59,110 nt of DNA from a virus: IMG/VR virus record IMGVR_UViG_3300025626_000029, positions 1 to 59,110 of that record; one strand, written 5' to 3'. The position numbers were made by a program, and so were the translations under genes. Below the pieces are notes generated by a model that saw nothing but the letters and a program-made list of their open reading frames with translations, was not told where the DNA came from and made no database searches. Below, piece after piece: positions 52,918-59,110 of this stretch (positions within the stretch are counted from its first letter, which is position 1; each line of letters begins with the position of its first letter).

Positions 52918-53330
52918 AATGGCTGGTAAAATTAACTCTATTGCTGTTATTAACGAGTTGCAGCGCTCAATGGCACTTAAAGAAAGCGGTGCAGAAGGAT
53001 CCAGCAATTCTGGAAAAAGACACGCTGGTTGTAACGACCACGGTTGTCAGCCCACCTGTGGCTATCACGGATACTGTGACTTTGAAGCAACACGATACTA
53101 TTACAATAGTGAAGGATCGTCTGAAAGTACAGCTAATAAAGGTGAACGACACGATTACTATAAACGCAGAATGCGCCTCGGATACGATAGTTCAGACTAT
53201 TAATGTTCCTTACGATAGGGTAGTATATATAGAAAAAGAATCTATATGGGACAAGATAAAGAACCTAGCTATCTATATGGGGCTGGCGTTCTTATTGTTT
53301 AAGTTAATAATGAAACAATTTGACAAGTAA
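52914..53330 (+). CDS. Unimolecular spanin (u-spanin) candidate
   Basis: 138 residues. The N-terminus MKWLVKLTLLLLLTSCSAQW is a lipoprotein signal with a lipobox (LTSC, Cys16). The C-terminus has a membrane helix (about 116-134, AIYMGLAFLLFKLIM) ending in a basic tail. Between them lies a beta-rich Thr/Val segment (TTTVVSPPVAITDTVTLKQH). An outer-membrane anchor at one end and an inner-membrane anchor at the other is the layout of u-spanins such as T1 gp11, which fuse the two membranes at lysis. It overlaps the DUF5675 gene by four bases. Confidence 0.75.
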   Translation: MKWLVKLTLLLLLTSCSAQWHLKKAVQKDPAILEKDTLVVTTTVVSPPVAITDTVTLKQHDTITIVKDRLKVQLIKVNDTITINAECASDTIVQTINVPYDRVVYIEKESIWDKIKNLAIYMGLAFLLFKLIMKQFDK

Positions 53331-53436
53331 CAGAAAAAAGAAAAATCAACATACTGTAAAATATTGTGAAATAGAACCTAAAGAATGTGACGGTAAGTGC
53401 TGTTACTCAAAGAGGAAAAACAAAAAAGGAGGCTAA
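53320..53436 (+). CDS. Possible Cys-rich microprotein
   Basis: A 38-codon frame from TTG 53320, overlapping the end of the spanin by 11 bases: basic start, then YCEIEPKECDGKCCYSKRK and a stop in the terminator loop. Four cysteines in 13 residues and no downstream ATG. The translation does not look random, but only a TTG start is available. Confidence 0.3.
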   Translation: MTSNRKKKNQHTVKYCEIEPKECDGKCCYSKRKNKKGG

Positions 53437-53447
53437 TGCCTCCTTTT
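53424..53447 (+). terminator. Strong terminator at the end of the late arm
   Basis: AAAAGGAGGC and GCCTCCTTTT form a perfect 10-bp stem around TAAT. Its A- and T-rich flanks make it work in both directions, fitting the converging operons. Confidence 0.9.
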
Positions 53448-53588
53448 CTGATCTGTTAACTTAAACTCTATGAACCATCCAAGAGTGGGGGAGAGAGATG
53501 AAATGATCAATAGAACTGGTGCTAAGATACTAATATTCTTTATATAAAAAGAAAGAGGGGTAGAATAATTTCCACCCCTCCCTTAATT
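53448..53588. other. Convergent gap between the two arms
   Basis: Only a 25-codon plus-strand frame beginning at ATG 53470 is present (MNHPRVGERDEM...); I do not accept it. The stretch otherwise holds the leftward operon terminator at 53555-53580. Confidence 0.5.
53555..53580 (-). terminator. Terminator of the leftward replication operon
   Basis: In leftward sense GAGGGGT-N12-ACCCCTC is followed by TTTCTTTTTA, just downstream of the 40-residue gene. Confidence 0.8.
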
Positions 53589-53711
53589 CTAACCGCTACA
53601 GCTCTCACATTCCGGGTTATCGATCGAGCACTGAGCATTCTCGTTCTTATCACTGGTTTCAAGCTCGTTGATAAAGTCAGCAAAGCTGTCACTCATCTGT
53701 AATTCAGACAT
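53589..53711 (-). CDS. 40-residue acidic Cys-containing protein
   Basis: Starts MSELQMSDSFADFINELETS and ends with CSIDNPECESCSG, so three cysteines lie in the last 13 residues. It is followed by a leftward terminator. It is the last gene of the leftward replication operon. The size, cysteine cluster and clear operon end make it worth annotating. Function unknown. Confidence 0.55.
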   Translation of the reverse strand: MSELQMSDSFADFINELETSDKNENAQCSIDNPECESCSG

Positions 53712-53762
53712 AGTATTATTGTTTAATGGTTAGAAAAATAAAGAGCTTGTAAAGGTAATCAA

Positions 53763-54140
53763 TTAACCCTTATACTGGAAGCCATGGTAACCCCTGTAAT
53801 GCAGCTGTGTTTCCAACAGATGGGCTACTTTAGGGTCTGAATATTGACCTACAATCTCGTAACCCTCAACAATTTTACCTTTCTTGTTGTGATCTTTCAT
53901 GCGGTGCAGGAGATCCTTTGTCATACCTACGTAATGTTCCTCCGGCAAGTAGTAAACAGTATATATTACATTACCACTCTCGTCTAAATCACCATAGAAT
54001 CTATTGCGTTCAGAGTCAATTTTTCTTTTACAGCTCTTGCAATAAGAACCTACACCAGATTTCCTAGAATTGTCTTTATGGAACAGGTGTTTTCTTTTTA
54101 ACCTATTGCACTTGCCGCATTTATACCTGCCCCTTTGCAT
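53763..54140 (-). CDS. GIY-YIG nuclease with N-terminal zinc finger
   Basis: 125 residues. Cys8-Cys11 and Cys34-Cys37 (CGKC ... CKSC) form a probable zinc ribbon. The C-terminal 70 residues follow GIY-YIG: YTVYYL at 60-65, YVG at 70-72, R80 (LLHRMKDH) and E110 (LLETQLHYRG). Such small enzymes are often homing or repair nucleases; a free-standing form within an operon suggests homing activity or DNA processing. The start overlaps the previous gene by 20 bases. The activity is inferred from motifs. Confidence 0.75.
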   Translation of the reverse strand: MQRGRYKCGKCNRLKRKHLFHKDNSRKSGVGSYCKSCKRKIDSERNRFYGDLDESGNVIYTVYYLPEEHYVGMTKDLLHRMKDHNKKGKIVEGYEIVGQYSDPKVAHLLETQLHYRGYHGFQYKG

Positions 54141-54378
54141 TTTCTTCCAGGTGTTGGTGTACAGAAGACTTGATCATATCGAGCTCTAAACGCATTTTGT
54201 TTTTAAACTCTTTTGTTAATTCAAGTATCTGTTCTTCATCAAGCACTGGATTGCCGTAGCCATCGTGTAGGCTTTCATACAGCTCATTGATCATTTCGTG
54301 CATCATTGCACAGGCATTAAAGAAATCAATGCTCACGGAGTTGGTATCCATAGAGCTTGATACGACATAGGAACTCAT
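54121..54378 (-). CDS. Hypothetical helical protein
   Basis: 85 residues (or 76 from the internal ATG at 54351, MDTNSVSIDFFNACAMMHEM). Helical and acidic with FKNKMRLELDMIKSSVHQHL at the end. The longer start overlaps the RusA-like gene by 53 bases, the shorter by 26, so the shorter may be correct. No family recognised. Confidence 0.5.
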   Translation of the reverse strand: MSSYVVSSSMDTNSVSIDFFNACAMMHEMINELYESLHDGYGNPVLDEEQILELTKEFKNKMRLELDMIKSSVHQHLEENAKGQV

Positions 54379-54703
54379 CTTTATTTAGGTTTTTGTTGAA
54401 CTTGGTACTCTGTTTTATAAAGTATTTAGGTGTGTCATCAATTGCGTACTCATTATCTTTTAAGAAGTCGCTAACAAATTTAGCACACATAATAGCGTTG
54501 TCTACATCGTACCTTGCGTTGTACTCTACCTCTAATGCATATTGTTCTGTTGTAAAAAGATCGTAATTGGTTAATGCTTCCTTTAGGCTTTTGGTATAGC
54601 TCTCTTTATGTTTTTTTCGTATTGTCCAGTGTCTTCCAGCGTAAAACGCATTCAATGATGGAGGTTTAGGCAAATACAGTACTATTTCGTTGTTTGTGTC
54701 CAT
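54326..54703 (-). CDS. rusA: RusA-like Holliday junction resolvase
   Basis: 125 residues, the usual RusA length. LPKPPSLNAFYAGRHWTIRK is the RusA opening motif, and ARYDVDNAIMCAKFVSDFLK supplies D66, D68 and N69; AIDDTPKYF carries the third acidic cluster at D89-D90. RusA-type enzymes cut four-way junctions during phage recombination and before packaging. It follows the primase-helicase gene in the operon after a 30-base gap. Confidence 0.85.
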   Translation of the reverse strand: MDTNNEIVLYLPKPPSLNAFYAGRHWTIRKKHKESYTKSLKEALTNYDLFTTEQYALEVEYNARYDVDNAIMCAKFVSDFLKDNEYAIDDTPKYFIKQSTKFNKNLNKDEFLCRIKLYGYQLREH

Positions 54704-54733
54704 ATACTTTATAACAAAATAGTGATTAGCTGT

Positions 54734-56560
54734 TTATAAAACCAGCTCTCCTTGCATTTTTTTTAACATAAGGGGTTTATACAGTGGACCTTGTGCTGTA
54801 AACGTTCTAAAACCTGTGTTTGATTCAGTCATTTGGAATAAGAATGGCTCATTATATACAGTTGGAGCACCCCCGGTTTCTGTCTCACGAACCTTGCGCA
54901 CATGGAATTCCATTGTCCTACGAGTGTCGTAGTCCGGAGAAGACACTTTTCTATGGAACGTAAGGAAACAATCGGCTCTATTCACGAACTTACCCCCGCC
55001 TTCAGTCATTGATGCTGTTGGCGCTACAGGTAGTCCATCTTCACCACGCATGCGTTGTGCCTCAGTAACTGCGTGCATATTTAACCAAACAGCCATCTTC
55101 ATACGATTAGCAAACGTTAAGAATTCAGAAGCTGCTTCATAATGGTACTCGTGGCTATTCTTATTTATCCCTTGAGCCATATCTATGCGTAAACTGTTGT
55201 ATGGATCTACAAAGAACCCATCGTAAGGTCCTTCGTGGTGTATAATCTTTTCAGCGAATAGTATAAGCTCTGAGTAGCTGTATACATCGTTGTTGCTTAT
55301 AACCTTGTAGTGTTTATTTACCCAGTTGTAAGCATACTTAATCATCTCGGTATCCATCTGTCGTATAGGCATATCAACAATGAACTCCATAAGCCTCATC
55401 TTAATAGATGCTGTTTTATTCTCAGAGCTGTATATGATCCACTTCCAGCCGTGTTGTACAGATGCGTTAATCATAAGGTGTAGTGCTAATGTAGTCTTAC
55501 CTACGTTGCTGATACCGTTTATGATTGTAAAGTCTTTCTTGTATCTAAAGTTTCTGTCAAGGATGTCGTTACCAGTTGTTAGACCCACCTCTATAAGCCC
55601 AGAGGCGTATTCTGTAATCCAGCTAAAATCAAGGTCATCATTAGATACAAAGCTAAAGTCATTATCGTTGAGTTGCATCTGGCGTATTGCCTTACTCTCG
55701 CCATCTATGACATCACGGATAGGCATCTTCTTACCCGATTCAATTGCATCGTCTATAGCCTTACGTGCGTTGTCTTCGTTATCTACTTCTTTCTTTAGTA
55801 TCTCACGGAGCAATACTCTGCGAGCTTCTTCTTCCTCTATTCTACCAGCTGCTACAAAACCCCCGGCTAAATGTGCGGCTTTTACGAGCTCGGTATGCTT
55901 CTCTCCATCTTGAGCACGTCTAATTATAGAAGAAATAACAGCAAGCTTGTTGTAGTCAGTGATAACCTCTTTATGTGAGGCAACCTGTACATCTTCAGTA
56001 TCGGATACTATAGATGAGAATGTCTTGCTGTTGGTGTTTATAATTATGTCTGGATCATACGACTCAAAACACGCACGAGATTCATTCTTACCAGAGGGAT
56101 CTACTTCTAACCCGTAGGTGCGCTCCATGTATTTTTCAATAGCCTTGAAGTGCTCACGGTGTTTTGATGGTGTACTTACCTTGACTAGAGCCTTGAGTCC
56201 ATCTCCACTTGGCGATACCCAACAGGCAAACACGTAGTCATCTGTAGCTAGAATAGTTTTTGAAACCTCTACATCTAGGTGGTCAAAGTCAAGAACGATA
56301 AGACCATTATGCGATACGAGTGAGTCATCTTTACGTAACTCAAACTGACCGCTAAAACATACTACTGGTAGCTCTTTCTTAGCTTCCTTGTCCGGAACCT
56401 GGTTTCCGTTCTGATCTATACTGTGAATCCCACGGACCCTCTCTATCAAGGATTTGCTCTTGCCACTCTTTATACGCTCCAGTGCTGTTTGTAACGTAAT
56501 AAGGTGAGGACCCTGTATGTCCCTTATATCCTTGAATATCGTTACCGTTAGATTCTCCAT
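54734..56560 (-). CDS. Primase-helicase fusion (BT4734-like N-terminus plus RecA/DnaB-like ATPase)
   Basis: 608 residues. The N-terminal part starts VTIFKDIRDIQGPHLITLQT and has LIVLDFDHLD (D91, D93) and SPSGDGLKALV (116-126): the BT4734-type primase-polymerase domain common in Bacteroides elements. The C-terminal part holds Walker A at 349-357 (GISNVGKTT) and Walker B at 448-455 (GFFVDPYN), with GGKFVNRADCFLTFHRK near the end, a RecA/DnaB-like helicase core. It could prime and unwind at the phage fork. The start at MENLTVTIF fits the domain, yet it lies 182 bases inside the DUF3310 gene. Confidence 0.85.
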   Translation of the reverse strand: MENLTVTIFKDIRDIQGPHLITLQTALERIKSGKSKSLIERVRGIHSIDQNGNQVPDKEAKKELPVVCFSGQFELRKDDSLVSHNGLIVLDFDHLDVEVSKTILATDDYVFACWVSPSGDGLKALVKVSTPSKHREHFKAIEKYMERTYGLEVDPSGKNESRACFESYDPDIIINTNSKTFSSIVSDTEDVQVASHKEVITDYNKLAVISSIIRRAQDGEKHTELVKAAHLAGGFVAAGRIEEEEARRVLLREILKKEVDNEDNARKAIDDAIESGKKMPIRDVIDGESKAIRQMQLNDNDFSFVSNDDLDFSWITEYASGLIEVGLTTGNDILDRNFRYKKDFTIINGISNVGKTTLALHLMINASVQHGWKWIIYSSENKTASIKMRLMEFIVDMPIRQMDTEMIKYAYNWVNKHYKVISNNDVYSYSELILFAEKIIHHEGPYDGFFVDPYNSLRIDMAQGINKNSHEYHYEAASEFLTFANRMKMAVWLNMHAVTEAQRMRGEDGLPVAPTASMTEGGGKFVNRADCFLTFHRKVSSPDYDTRRTMEFHVRKVRETETGGAPTVYNEPFLFQMTESNTGFRTFTAQGPLYKPLMLKKMQGELVL

Positions 56561-56771
56561 TTGCTCTTTGATGTTTAAGTTCAGTTTCCAGATGTACTAT
56601 TGCTTTCTCAATATCTTGAGTCGCTGGGTTGCCCTCTTTCTTGCCAGCTCTCAGTAGGTAGGCTATTGCCACACCAAGGTTGTAATTATCCTCTTGAAAA
56701 TCAAGAACGACATCCATTGCCTCTATATTCTTGTACTTACCTATGTAGTACTTGGGTGTATTATCAGTCAT
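56379..56771 (-). CDS. DUF3310-like protein with a C-terminal overlap
   Basis: 130 residues. The first 70 follow DUF3310 (YYIGKYKNIEAMDVVLDFQE, YLLRAGKK, DIEKAIVHLETEL). Normally the domain ends about there, but this frame runs on for about 60 codons, out of frame, over the beginning of the primase gene, adding a Gly/Ser/Tyr-rich tail with no recognised features. In the alternative frames near the domain end there are early stops, so a small indel could have removed the original stop. Function of DUF3310 is unknown; it is usually found near phage replication genes. Confidence 0.65.
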   Translation of the reverse strand: MTDNTPKYYIGKYKNIEAMDVVLDFQEDNYNLGVAIAYLLRAGKKEGNPATQDIEKAIVHLETELKHQRANGESNGNDIQGYKGHTGSSPYYVTNSTGAYKEWQEQILDREGPWDSQYRSERKPGSGQGS

Positions 56772-56970
56772 CGAGTGAGTCTTTAATTAATCTACCTATC
56801 TTCTCTGGATCAAGGTGCTGTATTTTTCTGAGCTTTCTACGCTCTTCTTTCTTGGCTTTGTCGTAATCACTCTTTGAGTTCTCAATCCCAAGGTTAACAA
56901 ACATACGTGCGTTTTGCATAAGTACGCAGTCAATAACCTTCTTGTGTTCTTTGTTGTCTAAGTATCCCAT
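56764..56970 (-). CDS. Hypothetical basic helical protein
   Basis: 68 residues (MGYLDNKEHKKVIDCVLMQN ... EERRKLRKIQHLDPEKIGRL). Predicted helical with alternating charge, no membrane segment. Overlaps both neighbours by a few bases, so it is transcribed with the replication operon. Unknown function; may be a DNA-binding or adaptor protein, judged only from charge. Confidence 0.6.
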   Translation of the reverse strand: MGYLDNKEHKKVIDCVLMQNARMFVNLGIENSKSDYDKAKKEERRKLRKIQHLDPEKIGRLIKDSLDD

Positions 56971-57242
56971 TGGAAATCTTCTATAAAAATTGGTGTGTAT
57001 TCTCCTACATAAGTATTAAATGTATTGTACTCTAGGAAGTCCATAGCATCCTCTACAGACTCTCCTTCTTCTACAAGTATATCTATACATTTGTTCCTTG
57101 AGTAAACAGCTCTAAGGGAGTTTGGATCGATACCTATCAAAGCATCATCAAATCCAGCAGCTAACAACGGTCCTTCATCACTGTGGTCTCCGTAGTGTTC
57201 AATGATTAAATCTTTAATTGACATAGTGCTATTTTTTCTCAA
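56958..57242 (-). CDS. Hypothetical acidic protein
   Basis: 94 residues (MRKNSTMSIKDLIIEHYGDH). Acidic with several hydrophobic helices (AAGFDDALIGIDPNSLRAVY, EEGESVEDAMDFLEYNTFNT). An alternative start is the internal ATG (MSIKDLIIEHYG). No known domain recognised. It lies upstream of DUF3310 in a dense small-gene run. Confidence 0.6.
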   Translation of the reverse strand: MRKNSTMSIKDLIIEHYGDHSDEGPLLAAGFDDALIGIDPNSLRAVYSRNKCIDILVEEGESVEDAMDFLEYNTFNTYVGEYTPIFIEDFQWDT

Positions 57243-57288
57243 GGTATAAACATTTACTTATTTAAACAAGTCATGTTTTGTAACGTGA

Positions 57289-57381
57289 TCATTCTTCTTT
57301 CATTTTATAAAGCAGGTAAGCTACAAACATCAGAGCAGAAAGAATAACTACCGTCCATTCTATAAACAGCTGATTAATCAT
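57289..57381 (-). CDS. 30-residue membrane microprotein
   Basis: MINQLFIEWTVVILSALMFV followed by AYLLYKMKEE and stop. One hydrophobic helix with a basic/acidic tail. It overlaps the upstream gene start-to-stop by eight bases, consistent with a real gene in the operon. Function unknown. Confidence 0.45.
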   Translation of the reverse strand: MINQLFIEWTVVILSALMFVAYLLYKMKEE

Positions 57382-57547
57382 TTTCTATACCGTTTTTACG
57401 TAGGTCTTCTATACATGCGTCTACGATACGTGCGTAAACGCTACTCTTTACCTTTGTCCGCATCATATTCTTTGAGGCGTATCTCGCTATGCGAACTATT
57501 GTTTCTTTGGATTCCGGTGTTCTCGATGATTCGTAATTCGTTTTCAT
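57374..57547 (-). CDS. Hypothetical basic protein (57 residues)
   Basis: MKTNYESSRTPESKETIVRI then ARYASKNMMRTKVKSSVYAR and an acidic end (DACIEDLRKNGIEND). Helical and basic, tightly packed between the HTH protein and the membrane microprotein. Possibly DNA-associated; no motif is decisive. Confidence 0.5.
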   Translation of the reverse strand: MKTNYESSRTPESKETIVRIARYASKNMMRTKVKSSVYARIVDACIEDLRKNGIEND

Positions 57548-57554
57548 ACTTTCA

Positions 57555-57758
57555 TTATCTAATGTTTGTCCACTGGACGGGTTTAACAGTTTTAGGTGCT
57601 TCGGGCTTATAACTTATACCCCACTTATTTATATACCTGTGTATTGTTCTTGCTGTTATCCCTAAATGCTTTGCAGCAATAGTAGGACTATTGTACTTTT
57701 TCAACGCATACATAACGTATATGCGTGTGTGGTAATCTATGTTTAAAATTTCAGCCAT
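57555..57758 (-). CDS. Small Fis/HTH_8-type helix-turn-helix protein
   Basis: 67 residues. Residues about 17-46 read YALKKYNSPTIAAKHLGIT then ARTIHRYINKWGI, a Fis/HTH_8-type helix-turn-helix in which SPTIAAKHLG is the first helix and TARTIHRYINK the recognition helix. It could regulate early transcription or bind near an origin. It overlaps the preceding 64-residue gene by 16 bases. DNA binding is inferred from the pattern; targets unknown. Confidence 0.7.
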   Translation of the reverse strand: MAEILNIDYHTRIYVMYALKKYNSPTIAAKHLGITARTIHRYINKWGISYKPEAPKTVKPVQWTNIR

Positions 57759-57937
57759 CTCTTTCTTCTCTCGTATTTACGTATTAAACTCCCTAAGTTA
57801 TTCAGATGATCTACAACAGCGTCAGTATATTCTGTTGAACTTGATATGATCACTGTATTTATGATCTCCCAGCGTATTTCATTTAAGTACCTATTTACGT
57901 ACCTATAATGCGCTCTCTTGCGAATGTAGTTTTTCAT
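57743..57937 (-). CDS. Hypothetical basic helical protein
   Basis: 64 residues rich in Arg and Tyr (MKNYIRKRAHYRYVNRYLNE, RKYERRKRWLKF at the end). Strongly basic and helical, no recognised family. Overlaps both neighbours, so part of the same unit. A nucleic-acid contact is possible. Confidence 0.55.
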   Translation of the reverse strand: MKNYIRKRAHYRYVNRYLNEIRWEIINTVIISSSTEYTDAVVDHLNNLGSLIRKYERRKRWLKF

Positions 57938-58128
57938 TCCTCAAATGTTTTTATAATGTATCGGTATACTTTGTCGTAAGCTTCCCACTTAGCTCTTATA
58001 GTATTGATATGATCTTTAAGCTCTTGATTCCGGGGATCTGTGGTAAGCTTTCTTTCAAACTCTTCCAGGTAGTAGGACAGGAATTCACACTCTCTACCGA
58101 CCATCTGTTTTAAATCTTGATGTCTCAT
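57934..58128 (-). CDS. Hypothetical helical protein
   Basis: 64 residues (MRHQDLKQMVGRECEFLSYY, LKDHINTIRAKWEAYDKVYR). Charged helices, no motif recognised. It overlaps the PD-(D/E)XK-like gene by four bases. Confidence 0.55.
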   Translation of the reverse strand: MRHQDLKQMVGRECEFLSYYLEEFERKLTTDPRNQELKDHINTIRAKWEAYDKVYRYIIKTFEE

Positions 58129-58592
58129 TTATTCGGGCTTTTATCATATACTGTTTGTGCTTCTATCCAGGTACACTTTTCTTTAGGAACCCTATAGAAT
58201 AAATCATTACCCAATCTATCAGATGTTTGTATTTTCAACTCTTCAGTATACTCCTCTTTGTATATTATTGATGAGTGAGCAATACACATTGCTGTTGTTT
58301 TTTTGCAGATCAGTGCGTAGTAAAACCCTTGTTCTTTCCATTTCTTCTTCCTGCCTAGGAAAGAGACGGTACTAAATTTAAATGACTTCATATCTGTCCA
58401 CGGGTAGTTAATCTTTACTTCTGCTTCAAAGCTATGTTCGTTACCGTGATGATCTAGTACCGTTAGGTCTACTCCATAATCTTCTATATCGTTGAAGACG
58501 TGAACTACCCAATCTTGTTTGCGTAGCCAACTAATTAAGATGTTTCTACCAAACGCATCATTTTCATCGTAAGATGATTGAACAAATTTCAC
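58125..58592 (-). CDS. PD-(D/E)XK-like nuclease
   Basis: 155 residues from GTG at 58592 (the GTG lies inside the AAGTGA overlap with the gene upstream). The core YGVDLTVLDHHGNEHSFEAE then VK provides D42, E58 and K60 in the order of the PD-(D/E)XK active site, with an Arg/Lys-rich helix before it (FGRNILISWLRKQDWVVHVF). Similar short proteins in phages act in repair, recombination or host DNA degradation. The substrate is not evident from sequence. Confidence 0.6.
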   Translation of the reverse strand: MKFVQSSYDENDAFGRNILISWLRKQDWVVHVFNDIEDYGVDLTVLDHHGNEHSFEAEVKINYPWTDMKSFKFSTVSFLGRKKKWKEQGFYYALICKKTTAMCIAHSSIIYKEEYTEELKIQTSDRLGNDLFYRVPKEKCTWIEAQTVYDKSPNK

Positions 58593-58663
58593 TTCTTTCC
58601 TTTATTAGTGAGGTACATAAACATCACACTCACGAGCAAAGTGATTATTACTATCTCTTTCAT
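58589..58663 (-). CDS. 24-residue membrane microprotein
   Basis: MKEIVIITLLVSVMFMYLTN then KGKK and stop. One hydrophobic helix with a basic end. Its stop overlaps the start of the nuclease gene and its start overlaps the stop of the gene upstream; the perfect overlaps support translation. Function unknown. Confidence 0.45.
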   Translation of the reverse strand: MKEIVIITLLVSVMFMYLTNKGKK

Positions 58664-58884
58664 TTTATTTCCCCTTCGTCTCCCCACATTAAATAAATCG
58701 CAACAAATGATGAGAAGAATAAAAAATCAAAGTGTATGTCTAATTCTAAACGTCTTTGAACTCTGCCCGTGTCAAGGTTGTTTATAAAACCAAAGCCCCA
58801 CCAATCAAATTGCAGACTCGGTAATAAGAACAGCGTTGTATACGAACGCCATTTAGCATATCTTTCTCCTATCCCTATTTTCAT
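58660..58884 (-). CDS. Hypothetical membrane-associated protein
   Basis: 74 residues with aromatic segments (LFLLPSLQFDWWGFGFINNL, FDFLFFSSFVAIYLMWG). One probable membrane helix near the C-terminus. It overlaps both neighbours by four bases. No family recognised. Confidence 0.5.
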   Translation of the reverse strand: MKIGIGERYAKWRSYTTLFLLPSLQFDWWGFGFINNLDTGRVQRRLELDIHFDFLFFSSFVAIYLMWGDEGEIK

Positions 58885-59006
58885 TTCTCTTTGGTGTTAA
58901 AGGTTTCTAATTTATCCAGCGAATCTTTTACTATAGCATACCAAGCCCATTTGTCCTTGTCAGCGTTCCAAAGTTTCTCATACATCTCAAGTAGTATCTC
59001 TCTCAT
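58881..59006 (-). CDS. Hypothetical 41-residue acidic protein
   Basis: MREILLEMYEKLWNADKDKW, then AWYAIVKDSLDKLETF and NTKEK. One acidic amphipathic helix rich in Trp. It follows the truncated HNH gene by eleven bases and overlaps the next start. Function unknown. Confidence 0.5.
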   Translation of the reverse strand: MREILLEMYEKLWNADKDKWAWYAIVKDSLDKLETFNTKEK

Positions 59007-59017
59007 TTCTCTTTTGG

Positions 59018-59110
59018 TTATTTGTGTCTATCTCCTTTAAGGACATTTTTTGATTGACTAATGCGCTGAAGATTATCTAATCTGTTATTTGATATATCTC
59101 CATCTATATG
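59018..59110 (-). CDS. HNH homing endonuclease, partial (5' end off the window)
   Basis: A leftward frame entering from the right edge with 30 residues before the stop: HIDGDISNNRLDNLQRISQS then KNVLKGDRHK. HIDGD-x-x-NNR-x-DNL is the diagnostic C-terminal half of the HNH motif in free-standing phage homing endonucleases. The first histidine and the DNA-binding N-terminus are outside the window. Confidence 0.75.
   Translation of the reverse strand, partial: HIDGDISNNRLDNLQRISQSKNVLKGDRHK

Noticed and set aside
53470-53547. 25-codon plus-strand frame after the late-arm terminator
   Set aside because: Too short, no promoter, no recognisable features.
1-59110. CRISPR arrays or tRNA genes
   Set aside because: No regular direct repeats with unique spacers and no cloverleaf with a T-arm string were found by eye; a tRNA scan would be the decisive check.
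1-59110. Circular closure of the window ends
   Set aside because: Joining base 59110 to base 1 would place a stop directly before the HNH frame, leaving it without a start and without the first half of its motif, so the ends are probably contig or window cuts.

Overview
The window reads as part of the genome of a tailed double-stranded DNA phage that infects a member of the Bacteroidetes, most likely a flavobacterium. Three lines of evidence support this. There is a full virion gene set: large terminase, portal, scaffold, major capsid protein, fibres carrying an S74 chaperone, and a lysis cassette. Genes are densely packed with many ATGA or TAATG overlaps. At least ten promoter-like boxes fit the Bacteroidetes -7 element TAnnTTTG. 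The head-to-tail genes (ring/adaptor proteins, a large stabilisation-like protein, a hydrophobic internal protein and a 2,930-residue giant protein, with no tape measure, sheath or tube) suggest a short-tailed virion. That is an inference. Both ends of the window cut through genes, and joining the ends does not restore both reading frames, so this is probably an incomplete genome.

Layout. (1) Bases 1-2475 are a leftward operon of small genes including a RadC-like MPN/JAB protein. Each of its six start codons is preceded by a copy of the same hairpin-containing repeat, and the operon has its own promoter and a structured leader. (2) Bases 2476-3220 are a gene-poor divergence region. (3) Bases 3234-8384 are a rightward block of small and medium virion-like proteins. 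Five consecutive members share one basic Gly-Gly N-terminal tag, and one of them is a predicted peptidoglycan hydrolase. A lone leftward winged-helix-like regulator (8368-8814) follows. (4) Bases 8866-14945 hold two small genes, a GroES-like protein, a terminase-adjacent small protein, the large terminase and the portal. (5) Bases 14963-29196 hold tail and fibre genes with dozens of GNVGIGTTSP repeats; one fibre gene carries a single-base frameshift. (6) Bases 29268-31782 are an operon of small membrane proteins plus a sensor histidine kinase, a stand-alone receiver and a coiled-coil membrane protein. (7) Bases 31829-52195 hold scaffold, capsid, ring/adaptor, stabilisation-like and internal virion proteins. 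(8) Bases 52211-53447 are a lysis cassette (holin-like protein, DUF5675 protein, unimolecular spanin) ending in a strong terminator. (9) Bases 53555-59110 are a leftward early/replication operon: HNH and PD-(D/E)XK nucleases, an HTH protein, DUF3310, a primase-helicase fusion, a RusA resolvase, a GIY-YIG nuclease and several tiny genes.

Working model. The two leftward arms are early functions. The rightward arm is the late virion and lysis programme, split into transcription units by terminator-promoter junctions. The most unusual content is the complete two-component signalling pair inside the late arm, the shared N-terminal tag on five adjacent proteins, the start-codon-associated repeats, and a set of promoters placed so close to ATG that their mRNAs should be leaderless. 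All identifications come from reading the sequence; no database search was run.
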